DNA of 64,000 nucleotides, taken from assembly GCF_025630775.1 (NCBI RefSeq), contig NZ_JAOSZE010000037.1, positions 1-64,000 of the forward strand. The letters are read 5' to 3'. Position 1 is the stretch's first letter; each line of letters opens with the position of its first letter. The position numbers and the translations under genes were made by a program. The notes beneath the pieces were generated by a model. That model saw only the letters and a program-made list of their open reading frames with translations, ran no database searches and was not told the origin of the DNA. The stretch comes from Actinoplanes sp. KI2. Lineage in GTDB: Bacteria; Actinomycetota; Actinomycetes; Mycobacteriales; Micromonosporaceae. Below, in pieces: positions 16,009 to 24,888 of the stretch.

Positions 16009-17484
16009 ATGCGGACACGCAGGTACGGGCGGCGGACTTGGAGCAACCGGCGGATCGCCGGGGTCGTCTCCGCGGTCGTCGTGGTCGGGGCGGTCGCCGT
16101 CGGCACCGGGATGTCGTACGCGGGCCAGAACGCCGGCCAGGCGCAGGCCGACCCGAACCCGGACTGTTCGCTGATCGTGCCGCCGAACCCGCTCAGCGCG
16201 AAGGGCCTGGCCACACCGTACGAGCTGGTGGCCACCAACCGCCGGAAGGGCGCGTGCCACGAGGCGAACGGCAGCCAGGCGGCGTTCGTGCAGGCCGGCG
16301 TGGTCGACCCGGCCACCGGCAAGGTCTCCGTCTACAACCCGCTGGTGATCGACCGGGGCGCCCGGCCGGCGATCGCGCCGGTGCTGCCGGTGCTGCCGAA
16401 GAACGCGGTGGTCGGCATCTGGTTCGGCTTCAACGGCGAGAATCTGACCCTTCGCGACTCGCGTGGCAGCCTGCGGACCGGCGCCTGCGTCAACGGCTCC
16501 GACGACTCGATCTTCGGTCAGTTCGCGTACTGCAACGCCCCGGCGTTCTTCAGCACGGCCAACGCGGCGATCAAGGCGGGCAGGCTGAAGGTGCCGCCGC
16601 TCGGCAAGGGCAAGGACGGCCACCCCTGCCCGACCACCCGGGACTTCACGATCGTCGACCAGGACCAGAGCGACAACGTGACCAGCGCGTACCTGATCCG
16701 GGGGAGGAGGGTCGCGCAGGACACCGCCGCCAACCGGGCGAAGCTGCCGAACGCCACCGTCCAGGTCAACGGCAGCGACAACCTGCTGCTGGTGCACTTC
16801 GTCGACCAGGCCCTGGGCTGCACCCCGTTCGAGGCGCCCGACCTGGCCGACAACGGCACCCCGACCACCTCGCTGGCCCTCGACGAGCTGCAGGCCGCCG
16901 CCGACCAGGGCAGCCCGGTCGCGCTGGTCCCGCCGAACGACCCGATGGCCGAGGTGGACGGTCACTTCGATGCGGCGAAGCTCAACCTGTACCGGCAGGG
17001 CGTCGACATGCCGGTGGTCAAGCACGCCGGCGGGCTGGCCGCGCCGTACTGCCGCAGCATGGTCGACCTGGCCCCGAAGCGGCTCGCCCAGGACCGCCGG
17101 TTCACCGAGCGGGTCGAGTCGCCCGACCCGGGTGCGGCCGACAGCCTGTTCACGTTCCTGGCCCAGCGACTGAGCGCGTCGTTCGCCAATCTCGGCTGCG
17201 ACCGGCTGATCGGGGGCGGTGACCCGGTCCGGCTCCGGACCCGCAACGGCGTGGTGGTCAACGCCTGGTTCGCCGGCTCGGGCCGGAACAGGGCCGACGG
17301 CGGCAAGCCCGCCGCCACAGCACCGACGGCCACGCTGACACCGACGGCCACGCTGACACCGACGGCCACGGCCACGGCCACACCGACGGCCACGGCCACA
17401 CCGACGGCGACGGCCACACCGACGGCAACGGAGACTTCTGAAAGCTCCGCTCCCGACCCGACGGTGTCAGCCGCCAAGTACTGA
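16009..17484 (+). CDS. Secreted protein of unknown function with Pro-Thr-Ala repeat tail
   Basis: 491 residues. A twin-Arg-rich N-terminus and a hydrophobic segment (about 17-42) give a likely signal or anchor. The central domain (about 48-425) has eight or so Cys residues and alternating hydrophobic strands, but no domain was recognised. Residues about 436-480 are PTA/PTAT repeats encoded by short tandem DNA repeats near 17320-17425, resembling wall-spanning or O-mannosylated linkers. ATG 16009 lies 13 bases after AGGTAGGGGAG. It converges on the nickel permease gene with six bases between stops. The function is unknown. Confidence 0.75.
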   Translation: MRTRRYGRRTWSNRRIAGVVSAVVVVGAVAVGTGMSYAGQNAGQAQADPNPDCSLIVPPNPLSAKGLATPYELVATNRRKGACHEANGSQAAFVQAGVVDPATGKVSVYNPLVIDRGARPAIAPVLPVLPKNAVVGIWFGFNGENLTLRDSRGSLRTGACVNGSDDSIFGQFAYCNAPAFFSTANAAIKAGRLKVPPLGKGKDGHPCPTTRDFTIVDQDQSDNVTSAYLIRGRRVAQDTAANRAKLPNATVQVNGSDNLLLVHFVDQALGCTPFEAPDLADNGTPTTSLALDELQAAADQGSPVALVPPNDPMAEVDGHFDAAKLNLYRQGVDMPVVKHAGGLAAPYCRSMVDLAPKRLAQDRRFTERVESPDPGAADSLFTFLAQRLSASFANLGCDRLIGGGDPVRLRTRNGVVVNAWFAGSGRNRADGGKPAATAPTATLTPTATLTPTATATATPTATATPTATATPTATETSESSAPDPTVSAAKY

Positions 17485-17490
17485 CCGGCG

Positions 17491-18585
17491 CTACTCGGTG
17501 GTGGACCACTTCTCCTCGATGCGGCCGTACCGCCACACCGCCAGGGCCACCGCCCAGGTCAGCACGAACAGCCCGACGATCACGAAGCCCACGTAGTTCA
17601 GGTCGAGCCCGCCGATCGCCGCCAGCGGGCCGGTCCGGATGCCGAGCTTGTCGGTGGCGATCGAGACCAGCTCGATGGTGCCGATGATCAGGGCGACCGC
17701 CACCGACAGCCCGGTGATCGTGAGGTTGTAGTAGACCTTCCGGACCGGCTTCGCGAACGCCCACCCGTACGCGAAGTTCATGAACGCCCCGTCGATCGTG
17801 TCGAGCAGGCTCATCCCGGCCGCGAACAGGACCGGCAGGGTCAGGATCGCGTACCAGGGCAGGGCGAACGCGGCCGCCCCGCCGGCCAGCACCAGCAGCG
17901 AGATCTCCGTCGCGGTGTCGAAGCCGAGGCCGAAGAGCAGGCCGATCGGGTACATCTGCCACGGCTTGGTGACCGCGCCGGTGGTGCGGGACAGAATGCG
18001 GTTGAGCAGGCCCCGGTTGTTCAGGTGCGCCTCGAGCTGCTGCTCGTCGAAGGTGCCCTGGCGCATCCGGCGGAACACCTTCCAGATGCCGACCAGCAGC
18101 ACCAGGTTGATGATCCCGATGAGGTAGAGGAAGACGCCGGAGACGCTCACGCCGATCACGCCGGTGATGCGCTGCAGCGTCGAGGAGTCGCTTTCCACCT
18201 GGCCGGCCAGCGAGCGTACGCCGAGGCCGAGCAGCAGGCAGAGGACGAACACCACGCTGGAGTGCCCGAGCGAGAACCAGAACCCGACCGAGAGCGGCCG
18301 TTTCCGGGCGTCCATGAGCTTGCGGGTGGTGTTGTCGATCGCGGCGATGTGGTCGGCGTCGAAGGCGTGCCGCATGCCCAGCGTGTACGCGGTGACGCCC
18401 AGGCCCACGCCGTACACGCCGGCCGTGCCGACCTGGTAGTGCGCCGGGATGATCACGAAGAACAGCAGGCCCCAGCCCACGACGTGCAGCAGCAGGATGA
18501 ACGCGCTCATCCCGCCGAGGCGGGCCCACCCCTTCGGCCCGACGGCATCGCGTACGCGGTCGCGGGTCATCATCGACGTCGCCAC
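17491..18585 (-). CDS. NiCoT-family nickel/cobalt permease
   Basis: Secondary transporter of the HoxN/NixA family that takes up Ni2+ (or Co2+). It has eight or so membrane segments and the signature HAFDADHIAAIDN (HX4DH) near residue 60, plus LGFDTATE and SLGHSSVV. The GTG at 18585 is chosen because AGGAGG lies six bases upstream; an in-frame ATG further up has no such site. A perfect palindrome with a Nur-box match lies about 30 bp upstream, so nickel-dependent repression is likely. 364 residues is normal for the family. Confidence 0.95.
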   Translation of the reverse strand: MATSMMTRDRVRDAVGPKGWARLGGMSAFILLLHVVGWGLLFFVIIPAHYQVGTAGVYGVGLGVTAYTLGMRHAFDADHIAAIDNTTRKLMDARKRPLSVGFWFSLGHSSVVFVLCLLLGLGVRSLAGQVESDSSTLQRITGVIGVSVSGVFLYLIGIINLVLLVGIWKVFRRMRQGTFDEQQLEAHLNNRGLLNRILSRTTGAVTKPWQMYPIGLLFGLGFDTATEISLLVLAGGAAAFALPWYAILTLPVLFAAGMSLLDTIDGAFMNFAYGWAFAKPVRKVYYNLTITGLSVAVALIIGTIELVSIATDKLGIRTGPLAAIGGLDLNYVGFVIVGLFVLTWAVALAVWRYGRIEEKWSTTE

Positions 18586-18610
18586 GATCAACCTCCTTAC
18601 GCGCCAGTCT

Positions 18611-18637
18611 TGCTGTTGCCAAGTATTTGCAACAGCA
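18611..18637. promoter_or_regulatory. Nur-like nickel-responsive operator
   Basis: TGCTGTTGC-N9-GCAACAGCA is a perfect inverted repeat. Inside it, TTGCCA-AGTAT-TTGCAA (18616-18632) matches the Streptomyces Nur box pattern TTGCAA-N5-TTGCAA with one change. It lies 26-52 bases upstream of the nickel permease GTG. Nur is the Fur-family nickel regulator; its gene is not in this window. Confidence 0.75.
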
Positions 18638-18694
18638 GGCCGCGAGGGAAAGTGGCGCGCCTCACGTCCGTGGATCATTCGGTGCGGGCGGCGC

Positions 18695-19489
18695 TCAGGA
18701 TTGGCGGCTCCACTGCATCGACAGGCCGGAGACGGCCCGCTCGGTGCGGATCTCGAGAAGATTCCCCAGGATGGTGGCCCGGTCGACGACCAGCGGCGCG
18801 TCGTCGAGCCCGTAGGTGATCCGGTCGGAGACGAACGCCGGCGTCCCCGCCGGGTGCCCGAGCAGGTCGGCGGTGATCGCGTCGAGCACCCCCGGCCGGA
18901 TCACCTCGCTCGCGCGGTGCACCACGACGCCGCGCTCGGCCAGCGCCGCGTAGAGCGAGATCCCGCTGAGGTCCACGTCCTTAAGATCAAGACCGCAGAT
19001 CCACGACAATTGGTGTACGGCGGGCCGCCCCGCCAGCAACCGCAGTCGTTCCAGCCGTACGACGTTCTGGCCGCTGCCGAGCTGGGCGGTGACCCAGGCC
19101 GGCGGTTTCCGGACGGCCTGCCCCAGGATCCGGGTGCTCACGGTCTGCCCCTGCGCCCGCAGATCCTCGGCGAAGCCGCGCAGCGAGTCGAGCCGGTACG
19201 CGGCCCGCGGCTCGGCGACGAACGTCCCGCGGCCGGCCTGCTGGGAGACCAGCCCCTCGTCCTCGAGCCGCTGGAGGGCCTGGCGCAGCGTCGCCAGGGT
19301 GACGCCGTAGGTGCCGCTCAGCTCCTTCTGCGGCGGCAGCGCCGACCCGGGCGCCAACTCGCCATCCCGGATCTTCGCGGCAAGGTCGGCGGCGATGGCC
19401 TGATACTTCGGCGTGCGCGGGGCGGTCAGCGAGTCCTCCCGGGATGGTCCGGCACGCGGACCGCATGGGCGACCCGCGTGCCAGACCAT
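18695..19489 (-). CDS. GntR/HutC-family transcriptional regulator
   Basis: N-terminal winged helix (YQAIAADLAAKI, LPPQKELSGTYGVTLATLRQAL) and C-terminal UTRA effector domain of about 160 residues. The ATG at 19489 gives 264 residues, but the first 20 look non-conserved. A CTG at 19429, seven bases after GGGAGGA, would give the family-typical start, so the true start may be CTG. The gene lies just downstream of trpA on the same strand, so it may be co-transcribed with trpBA. The ligand is unknown. Confidence 0.88.
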   Translation of the reverse strand: MVWHAGRPCGPRAGPSREDSLTAPRTPKYQAIAADLAAKIRDGELAPGSALPPQKELSGTYGVTLATLRQALQRLEDEGLVSQQAGRGTFVAEPRAAYRLDSLRGFAEDLRAQGQTVSTRILGQAVRKPPAWVTAQLGSGQNVVRLERLRLLAGRPAVHQLSWICGLDLKDVDLSGISLYAALAERGVVVHRASEVIRPGVLDAITADLLGHPAGTPAFVSDRITYGLDDAPLVVDRATILGNLLEIRTERAVSGLSMQWSRQS

Positions 19490-19496
19490 AACCGAG

Positions 19497-20270
19497 TCAG
19501 CCCAGCGCGGCCCGCAACGCCGCGACGTCGTGGCCCACCTCGTCGGGAGTGGCGCCGTCGAGCACCCGGCGCATCAGGGCGGACGCCACCACGACGCCGT
19601 CGGCCGTCGCCGCGGCCGCGGTCGCCTGGGCCGGGGTGGAGACGCCGAAGCCGATCAGCACCGGCAGGCCGGTCGCCGCCTTGGCCCGGGTCGCCAGGCG
19701 GGTGGCGGCGCCGTCCAGGGTGTCCCGCTCGCCGGTGGTGCCCATCAGGCTGACCGCGTAGACGAAGCCCCGGCTGCGAGCCCCGATCTCGGCGAGCCGC
19801 TCGTCGGGGGTCACCGGCGCGGCCAGCAGGATCAGTGCGACACCGGCCCCGTCCGCGGCGTCCTGAACGCCGGAGGCCTCGTCGACCGGCAGGTCCGGCA
19901 CGATCAGCCCGGTGATCCCGGCCGTGGCCAGCCGGCGGCAGAACTCCGCCGGCCCCGCGCGAAACACCAGGTTGGCGTACGTCATCGCGATAAGAGGAAC
20001 GTCAACCTTTATTTCCGATAAATCGGTCAGGATGCCGTCCACCGTCGCGCCCCGGGCCAGCGCTCGGTCCGAGGCCTGCTGGATGGTCACCCCGTCGAGC
20101 ATCGGGTCGGAGAACGGCAGGCCGATCTCGATCGCATCCGCCCCCGCCGCCGCGTAGGCGAGCAGGTAGTCCGTCCAGTCCGGGGTGATCCCGCCGGTGA
20201 CGTAGGGGACCAGCGCCTTACCGCCGTCGGCCACCCGCGGCCCGAGCACGTCCACGCCGTACGAAATCAT
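19497..20270 (-). CDS. trpA: Tryptophan synthase alpha subunit
   Basis: Cleaves indole-3-glycerol phosphate to indole and glyceraldehyde 3-phosphate, passing indole to TrpB. The 257-residue TIM barrel shows the substrate and catalytic segments ALVPYVTGG, IEIGLPFSDPMLDG (catalytic Glu), PDLPVDEA (catalytic Asp), YAVSLMGTTGERD and IGFGVSTP. ATG 20270 overlaps the trpB stop (ATGA). The other tryptophan genes are not next to it, so this is a stand-alone trpBA pair, possibly additional to a main operon elsewhere. Confidence 0.97.
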   Translation of the reverse strand: MISYGVDVLGPRVADGGKALVPYVTGGITPDWTDYLLAYAAAGADAIEIGLPFSDPMLDGVTIQQASDRALARGATVDGILTDLSEIKVDVPLIAMTYANLVFRAGPAEFCRRLATAGITGLIVPDLPVDEASGVQDAADGAGVALILLAAPVTPDERLAEIGARSRGFVYAVSLMGTTGERDTLDGAATRLATRAKAATGLPVLIGFGVSTPAQATAAAATADGVVVASALMRRVLDGATPDEVGHDVAALRAALG

Positions 20271-21421
20271 GCCTCTGCTCCCTCGCTCAGGGTGACCATG
20301 TCCTTGTCGCCGCGCCCGGAGAGCGTGAGCAGCACGCGCGATCCGCGCGGAAGCTCGGCGGTGCCGGCCGCCCGCAGCACCCACGCCACCGCGTGCGCCG
20401 ACTCGAGCGCGCAGATGATCCCCTCGCTGCGGGCCAGCCGATGGATCGCCGCCACCACCTCGGCGTCGGTCACGGACCGGTACTCGGCCCGCCCGATCGC
20501 ACCCAGGTGCGCGTGCTCCGGCCCGACGCCCGGGTAGTCGAGACCCGCCGCGATCGACTCCGCCTCGGCCACCTGCCCCTCGGCGTCCTGCAGCACCATC
20601 GAGCGGGCCCCGTGCACGACCCCGGGCGCGCCGCCGGTCATCGCCGCCCCGCCGCCCGCCTCCACGCCGATCAGCCGCGCGGTCGTGTCGACGAACCCGG
20701 CGAACGTCCCCGCCGCGTTCGAGCCGCCGCCGACGCAGGCCACCACCGCGTCGGGCAGCGACGGCGCCTGCGACCGGGCCTCGTTGCCGATCACCCGCTG
20801 GAATTCCCGGACCATCCATGGGTACGGGTGCGGGCCGCCCACCGAGCCGAGCAGGAAGTGTGCGTCGTCGACGTCGGCCACCCAGGCGCGCATCGCCTCG
20901 TTGGTGGCGTCCTTGAGGGTGCGGCTGCCGCTGGTCACCGGCACCACCTCGGCGCCCAGCATCTGGATCCGGAAGACGTTGAGCCGTTGCCGCTCGATGT
21001 CCCGGGCGCCCATGAAGATCGTCGCGGTCAGGCCGAGCAGCGCGGCCGCCGTCGCCGTGGCCACCCCGTGCTGGCCGGCGCCGGTCTCCGCGATCAGCCG
21101 GGTGCGGCCGAGCCGCCGGGCCAGCAGGGCCTGCCCGAGCACGTTGTTGATTTTGTGGCTGCCGGTGTGCGCGAGGTCCTCCCGCTTGAGCCACAGCGTG
21201 ATGCCCAGCTCGCCGGAGAGGTTCCGGGCCGGGGTGAGGGGAGTGGGCCGGCCGGCATAGACCGCGAGCAAGTCGTCGAGCTCGTCGCGGAACGTCTTGT
21301 CGGCCCAGGCGTCGCGGAACGCCGCGGCCAGCTCCGCGCACGCCGGTACCAGGGACTCCGGGACGTAGCGGCCGCCGAAGTCGCCGAACCGGCCCGCGGC
21401 CGGCTCCGCCATGAGGGTCAT
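20267..21421 (-). CDS. trpB: Tryptophan synthase beta subunit
   Basis: PLP enzyme joining indole and serine to tryptophan. 384 residues with the TrpB signature: FGGRYVPE near the N-terminus, KREDLAHTGSHKINN (PLP lysine in HTGSHK), GAGQHGVATA, GGGSNAAG phosphate-binding loop, and LSGRGDKD near the end. ATG 21421 is chosen because GGAGG lies six bases upstream; an upstream TTG overlaps that site. Its leader holds a perfect 16-bp hairpin. It has the short, canonical TrpB1-type length. Confidence 0.97.
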   Translation of the reverse strand: MTLMAEPAAGRFGDFGGRYVPESLVPACAELAAAFRDAWADKTFRDELDDLLAVYAGRPTPLTPARNLSGELGITLWLKREDLAHTGSHKINNVLGQALLARRLGRTRLIAETGAGQHGVATATAAALLGLTATIFMGARDIERQRLNVFRIQMLGAEVVPVTSGSRTLKDATNEAMRAWVADVDDAHFLLGSVGGPHPYPWMVREFQRVIGNEARSQAPSLPDAVVACVGGGSNAAGTFAGFVDTTARLIGVEAGGGAAMTGGAPGVVHGARSMVLQDAEGQVAEAESIAAGLDYPGVGPEHAHLGAIGRAEYRSVTDAEVVAAIHRLARSEGIICALESAHAVAWVLRAAGTAELPRGSRVLLTLSGRGDKDMVTLSEGAEA

Positions 21422-21434
21422 CGCTGCCTCCAAC

Positions 21435-21489
21435 AGTTATAGAACTCTCCGCCGCAGTGTTGCACATCGCGGCGGAGAGTTCTAGAACT
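21435..21489. promoter_or_regulatory. Large inverted repeat and palindromes in the trpBA leader
   Basis: TAGAACTCTCCGCCGC (21440-21455) and GCGGCGGAGAGTTCTA (21469-21484) are perfect 16-bp arms with a 13-base loop. At the outer edges lie AGTTCTAGAACT (21478-21489, perfect palindrome) and AGTTATAGAACT (21435-21446, one change). On the trpB strand the hairpin ends about 18 bases before the ATG and has no U-run. It may be an attenuating structure, a pair of operators (for example for the GntR regulator), or a terminator for the upstream gene. Confidence 0.6.
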
Positions 21490-21509
21490 TTGATGGAGGG
21501 TGGTGCGGG

Positions 21510-22685
21510 TTACCGGGCAGCCGCCGCGTACAGCGCCTGCGGGGTGACCGCGCCGGCGAAGACCCGGCCGTCATCGGTCACCAGCACCGTGAACAGGGTG
21601 CCGGCGAGCTCGTGCCCGCTGCCCCACGAGCCGCTCACCTTGGGCAGCATGCTCAGCACCGAGTCGAACTGCTTGGCGTCGGAGCCGGAGTCCTTGGGCA
21701 GCTTGGCCGACACGATCGTCGTCCAGCCCTTGCCGATCACCTGCGGCCCCTGCCCCTTGGCCTCGGCCTTGGCCTTCTCCGCCTCGGCCTTGGCCTTCTG
21801 CGCCGCGGCCTTGTGCTCCTTGGCCAGGCCCTCGGCCGTGCCCTGGTTCACCGTCGTGCCCGGCGGCGGGTTGAAGGTGAACTGCTGCGCGTCCGGCACC
21901 GCGAAGCTGATCTCCTGGAACGCCACCCGGACGGCCGGCGTCGGCTTGTTCTTGGCGTAGACGTCCACCCGCAGCGGGATGTGGTGCTCGGCGTCGATCG
22001 CCAGGCGCACCTGGGCGATCAGCGAGGACGTGTCCTTCGGGCTGAGCACCAGCTCGTACGCGTCCCGGCCGGCCACCCGGGCCGCGCCCGTGGTGGTCAC
22101 CGTGGTGGTCGGGTCGATCGCGGCGAGCGCCGCGTCGGCCGCCTCCTGCGGGGTCTTGGGCACCTGACCGGCGATCGGGCCGGGGTGATCCGCCTTGTCG
22201 GCCGGCAGGGTCAGGTGGTTCGCCGACTTCTCCTTGCTGCTCCACAACCAGACGTCCCGGCCGTTGTGGATCACATCGGTCTCGCCCTGGGTGCCGATCA
22301 GCGCGAGCCGCATCTTGCTCTCGCCGGCGTACCACACCTTCGCGGTGTTGGTGCCGGTCAGCAGGGTGGCCAGGTCGGCCAGCCCGGCGCCGCCGGCGCT
22401 GGTGCTCGCGCCGCCGGGCGTCCCGGCGCCGCCGAGCGACGCCCCGCCGGCCAGGCCCGCGATGGCGGGCAGGCCGAGATCGGCGCTTTCCACGATGGTG
22501 CCGGACAGGCCGTCGACCTTCGCGTTCTGGATGTCGACGAGCAACTGAGCCGCGCTGCGATCCGGCAGCGACGGGTCCGCGCTCGCGACGATCGTGCCGG
22601 CCGCGGCGCCACCCCCGATGACGACCACCGCGGCGGCGGACGGTACGAGCCAACGTAGCGCCGGCCTGGACCTGAACACGGACAC
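21510..22685 (-). CDS. LolA/DUF2092-like exported protein
   Basis: 391 residues. An N-terminal membrane or signal segment (about 10-35) is followed by an extracytoplasmic domain resembling the LolA/LppX fold used by actinobacterial lipid-binding or sigma-regulatory proteins. Recognisable parts are VWYAGESKMRLAL, DVWLWSSKEKSANH and RDAYELVLSPKD. A Gly/Ala-rich insertion (about 68-95) and an alanine-lysine helix (about 288-312) are lineage-specific. The GTG start at 22685 has GGGAGG nine bases upstream. It diverges from a two-component system, which may control it. The ligand is unknown. Confidence 0.75.
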   Translation of the reverse strand: MSVFRSRPALRWLVPSAAAVVVIGGGAAAGTIVASADPSLPDRSAAQLLVDIQNAKVDGLSGTIVESADLGLPAIAGLAGGASLGGAGTPGGASTSAGGAGLADLATLLTGTNTAKVWYAGESKMRLALIGTQGETDVIHNGRDVWLWSSKEKSANHLTLPADKADHPGPIAGQVPKTPQEAADAALAAIDPTTTVTTTGAARVAGRDAYELVLSPKDTSSLIAQVRLAIDAEHHIPLRVDVYAKNKPTPAVRVAFQEISFAVPDAQQFTFNPPPGTTVNQGTAEGLAKEHKAAAQKAKAEAEKAKAEAKGQGPQVIGKGWTTIVSAKLPKDSGSDAKQFDSVLSMLPKVSGSWGSGHELAGTLFTVLVTDDGRVFAGAVTPQALYAAAAR

Positions 22686-22752
22686 GATGTCCACCTCCCG
22701 TTCTCTCTGCCACAAAGCGTGCGCCGAAGCCGCTGTGACAGGGCTGAGAGCT

Positions 22753-22764
22753 TCCCCTAGGGGA
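22753..22764. promoter_or_regulatory. Palindrome in divergent two-component/LolA-like promoter region
   Basis: TCCCCTAGGGGA is a perfect 12-bp palindrome in the 105-bp gap between the LolA-like gene and the response regulator gene. It may bind the response regulator; this is an inference from position only. Confidence 0.35.
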
Positions 22765-22790
22765 GGCATCCCACGTGTAAAGGTAGTCCC

Positions 22791-23450
22791 GTGCGGTTGC
22801 TGGTGGTGGAGGACGAGGCGCGCCTGGCGGCGGCCCTGCAGCGTGGCCTGCAGGCCGAGGGCTTCGCGGTGGATGTGGCGGGCGACGGGCAGGACGGTCT
22901 CGAGATGGCCCGGCACGGGGGCTACGACGCGATGATCCTCGACGTCATGCTGCCCCGGCTCAGCGGCTATCGGGTGGTGCGTCAGCTGCGCGCCGAGCGC
23001 AACTGGGTGCCGGTGCTGATGCTGTCGGCCAAGGACGGGGAGTACGACCAGGCCGACGGCCTCGACTGCGGCGCCGACGACTACCTGACCAAGCCGTTCT
23101 CGTACATCGTGCTGCTCGCCCGGCTGCGCGCGCTGCTGCGCCGCGGCGCGCACGAGCGCCCGCCGGTGCTCTGCCACGGCGACATCGAGCTCGACCCGGC
23201 CGAGCGCCGGGTGCTGGTCGCGGGCGACCAGGTGGTGCTCACCACCCGCGAGTTCGCCCTGCTGGAATACCTGATGCGCCGCCCCGGCGAGGTGGTCAGC
23301 AAGATCGAGCTGCTCGACCACGTGTGGGACGCCGCCGTCGAGACCGCGCCGAACGCGGTCGAGGTCTACGTGGGCTACCTCCGTCGCAAGATCGGCCGGG
23401 AGCGGCTGGAGACGGTGCGCGGCGCCGGTTACCGGCTGTCGGGCGGCTGA
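22791..23450 (+). CDS. OmpR-family response regulator
   Basis: Receiver domain (about 1-115) with acidic pocket VVEDE and phospho-acceptor Asp in MILDVMLP (near 51), conserved Lys in TKPF, then an OmpR-type winged helix ending in VEVYVGYLRRKI and RGAGYRL. The GTG start at 22791 gives the expected 219 residues. The sensor kinase gene follows after one base, so the two form an operon. Confidence 0.95.
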   Translation: MRLLVVEDEARLAAALQRGLQAEGFAVDVAGDGQDGLEMARHGGYDAMILDVMLPRLSGYRVVRQLRAERNWVPVLMLSAKDGEYDQADGLDCGADDYLTKPFSYIVLLARLRALLRRGAHERPPVLCHGDIELDPAERRVLVAGDQVVLTTREFALLEYLMRRPGEVVSKIELLDHVWDAAVETAPNAVEVYVGYLRRKIGRERLETVRGAGYRLSGG

Positions 23451-23451
23451 G

Positions 23452-24810
23452 GTGCGCCGGCCCCGCGAGTTCAGCCTGCGGTCGCGGCTGCTGTGGCTGA
23501 GCGTCATCGTGGTCAGCGCGGGCCTGGTGACCGGCGGCGTGCTGCTGATCGGGGTGCTCAACCTCGCCCTGCTGCGCGCGGTCAACGCCGAGGCCGGCGA
23601 CACCGCGGCCGGCGTGGTCAAGCTGATCGACCAGCACTCGCTGGCCGAGGTCATCCAGGTCAACCCGTCGATGCAGGTCCAGGTGATCGACAGCCAGGAC
23701 CGGGTGCTGGCCATCTCGGCCGGCGCCGACCGGCTGATCCCGATGCTGCACGACGACGAGCTGCGCGGCCTCAAGGACGGCGAGATCACCGAGATCCCCG
23801 GCGACCGGATCGGGCTGCCGGGCGGCGCGGCCCGGGTGGTGATGCGCACGGCCGGTCCGCCCGGCAACCCGGTCCGGGTGCTGGTCGCCCGCTCCACCGA
23901 CGACCTGGACCAGGGCGTGCACATCCTGCGGGTCACCCTGCTGATCGCGTTCCCGCTGCTGGTCGGCATGCTCGCGGCGATCATGTGGCGGATCCTCGGC
24001 GCCGCGCTGCGCCCGGTCGACGCGCTGCGGGCCGGGGCCGAGGAGATCACCGGCGGCACCCGGCACGGCCGGCTGCCGCTGCCCGAGTCGCGGGACGAGA
24101 TCTACCGGCTGGCCGTCACGCTCAACGGCATGCTGTACCGGCTCGAGGCGGCCCGCGCCCGGCAGCGCGCGTTCGTCGCCGACGCCGCGCACGAGCTGCG
24201 CAGCCCGCTCACCAACATGCGCACCGAGCTCGAGGTGGCCCAGCGCCTGCCGGACACCGACTGGCCGGCTCTCTCCACCGACCTGCTCACCGACGTCGAC
24301 CGGCTCAGCCGCCTGGTCGACGACCTGCTGCTGCTGGCCCGCTCGGACGACGGCGCCCCGCCCGGCCGGCTCGCCGCGGCCCGGCTGGCCGAGGTCGACC
24401 TCGGCGGCGTCATCGGCGACGTGGTCTCCCGCTACCCGGCGATCGCCTACACCCGTCCGCCGGAGGCGGTGCTCGCCACGGTCGAGCCCGACGCGATCGG
24501 CCGGGTGGCCGCCAACCTGCTCGACAACGCCGAGCGGCACGCCCGGTCGCGGGTCGCCGTCGAGGTGGTCGACGAGGGCGGCTACGCGCGCATCACGGTC
24601 TGCGACGACGGCCCCGGCATCCCGCCCGCCGACCGGGAACGCGTCTTCGACCGGTTCACCCGCCTCGACGATGCCCGCGCCCGGGACGCCGGCGGCACCG
24701 GGCTGGGCCTCGCGATCGTCCGCGAGCTGGTCCGCCGGCACGGTGGCACGGTCACCCTGGGCGACGCGTCACCCGGCCTCCGCGTGGACATCCGGCTGCC
24801 GATCCCCTGA
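23452..24810 (+). CDS. Sensor histidine kinase
   Basis: 452 residues: TM1 (about 14-36), extracellular sensor (about 37-160), TM2 (about 164-184), HAMP, dimerisation domain with AHELRSPL (phospho-His), and a catalytic domain with N-box NLLDNAERHA, G1 DDGPGIP and G2 GGTGLGLAIV. All catalytic boxes are intact. It is the partner of the preceding OmpR-type regulator. The signal is unknown; the LolA-like divergent gene may be part of the same envelope response. Confidence 0.95.
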   Translation: MRRPREFSLRSRLLWLSVIVVSAGLVTGGVLLIGVLNLALLRAVNAEAGDTAAGVVKLIDQHSLAEVIQVNPSMQVQVIDSQDRVLAISAGADRLIPMLHDDELRGLKDGEITEIPGDRIGLPGGAARVVMRTAGPPGNPVRVLVARSTDDLDQGVHILRVTLLIAFPLLVGMLAAIMWRILGAALRPVDALRAGAEEITGGTRHGRLPLPESRDEIYRLAVTLNGMLYRLEAARARQRAFVADAAHELRSPLTNMRTELEVAQRLPDTDWPALSTDLLTDVDRLSRLVDDLLLLARSDDGAPPGRLAAARLAEVDLGGVIGDVVSRYPAIAYTRPPEAVLATVEPDAIGRVAANLLDNAERHARSRVAVEVVDEGGYARITVCDDGPGIPPADRERVFDRFTRLDDARARDAGGTGLGLAIVRELVRRHGGTVTLGDASPGLRVDIRLPIP

Positions 24811-24888
24811 ACGATTCGCGGGAACTATCCGTCCGATCATGCCGACCAACGGGGCGTATCGACACTCCCGCGGAAGGTATCGACTCCG

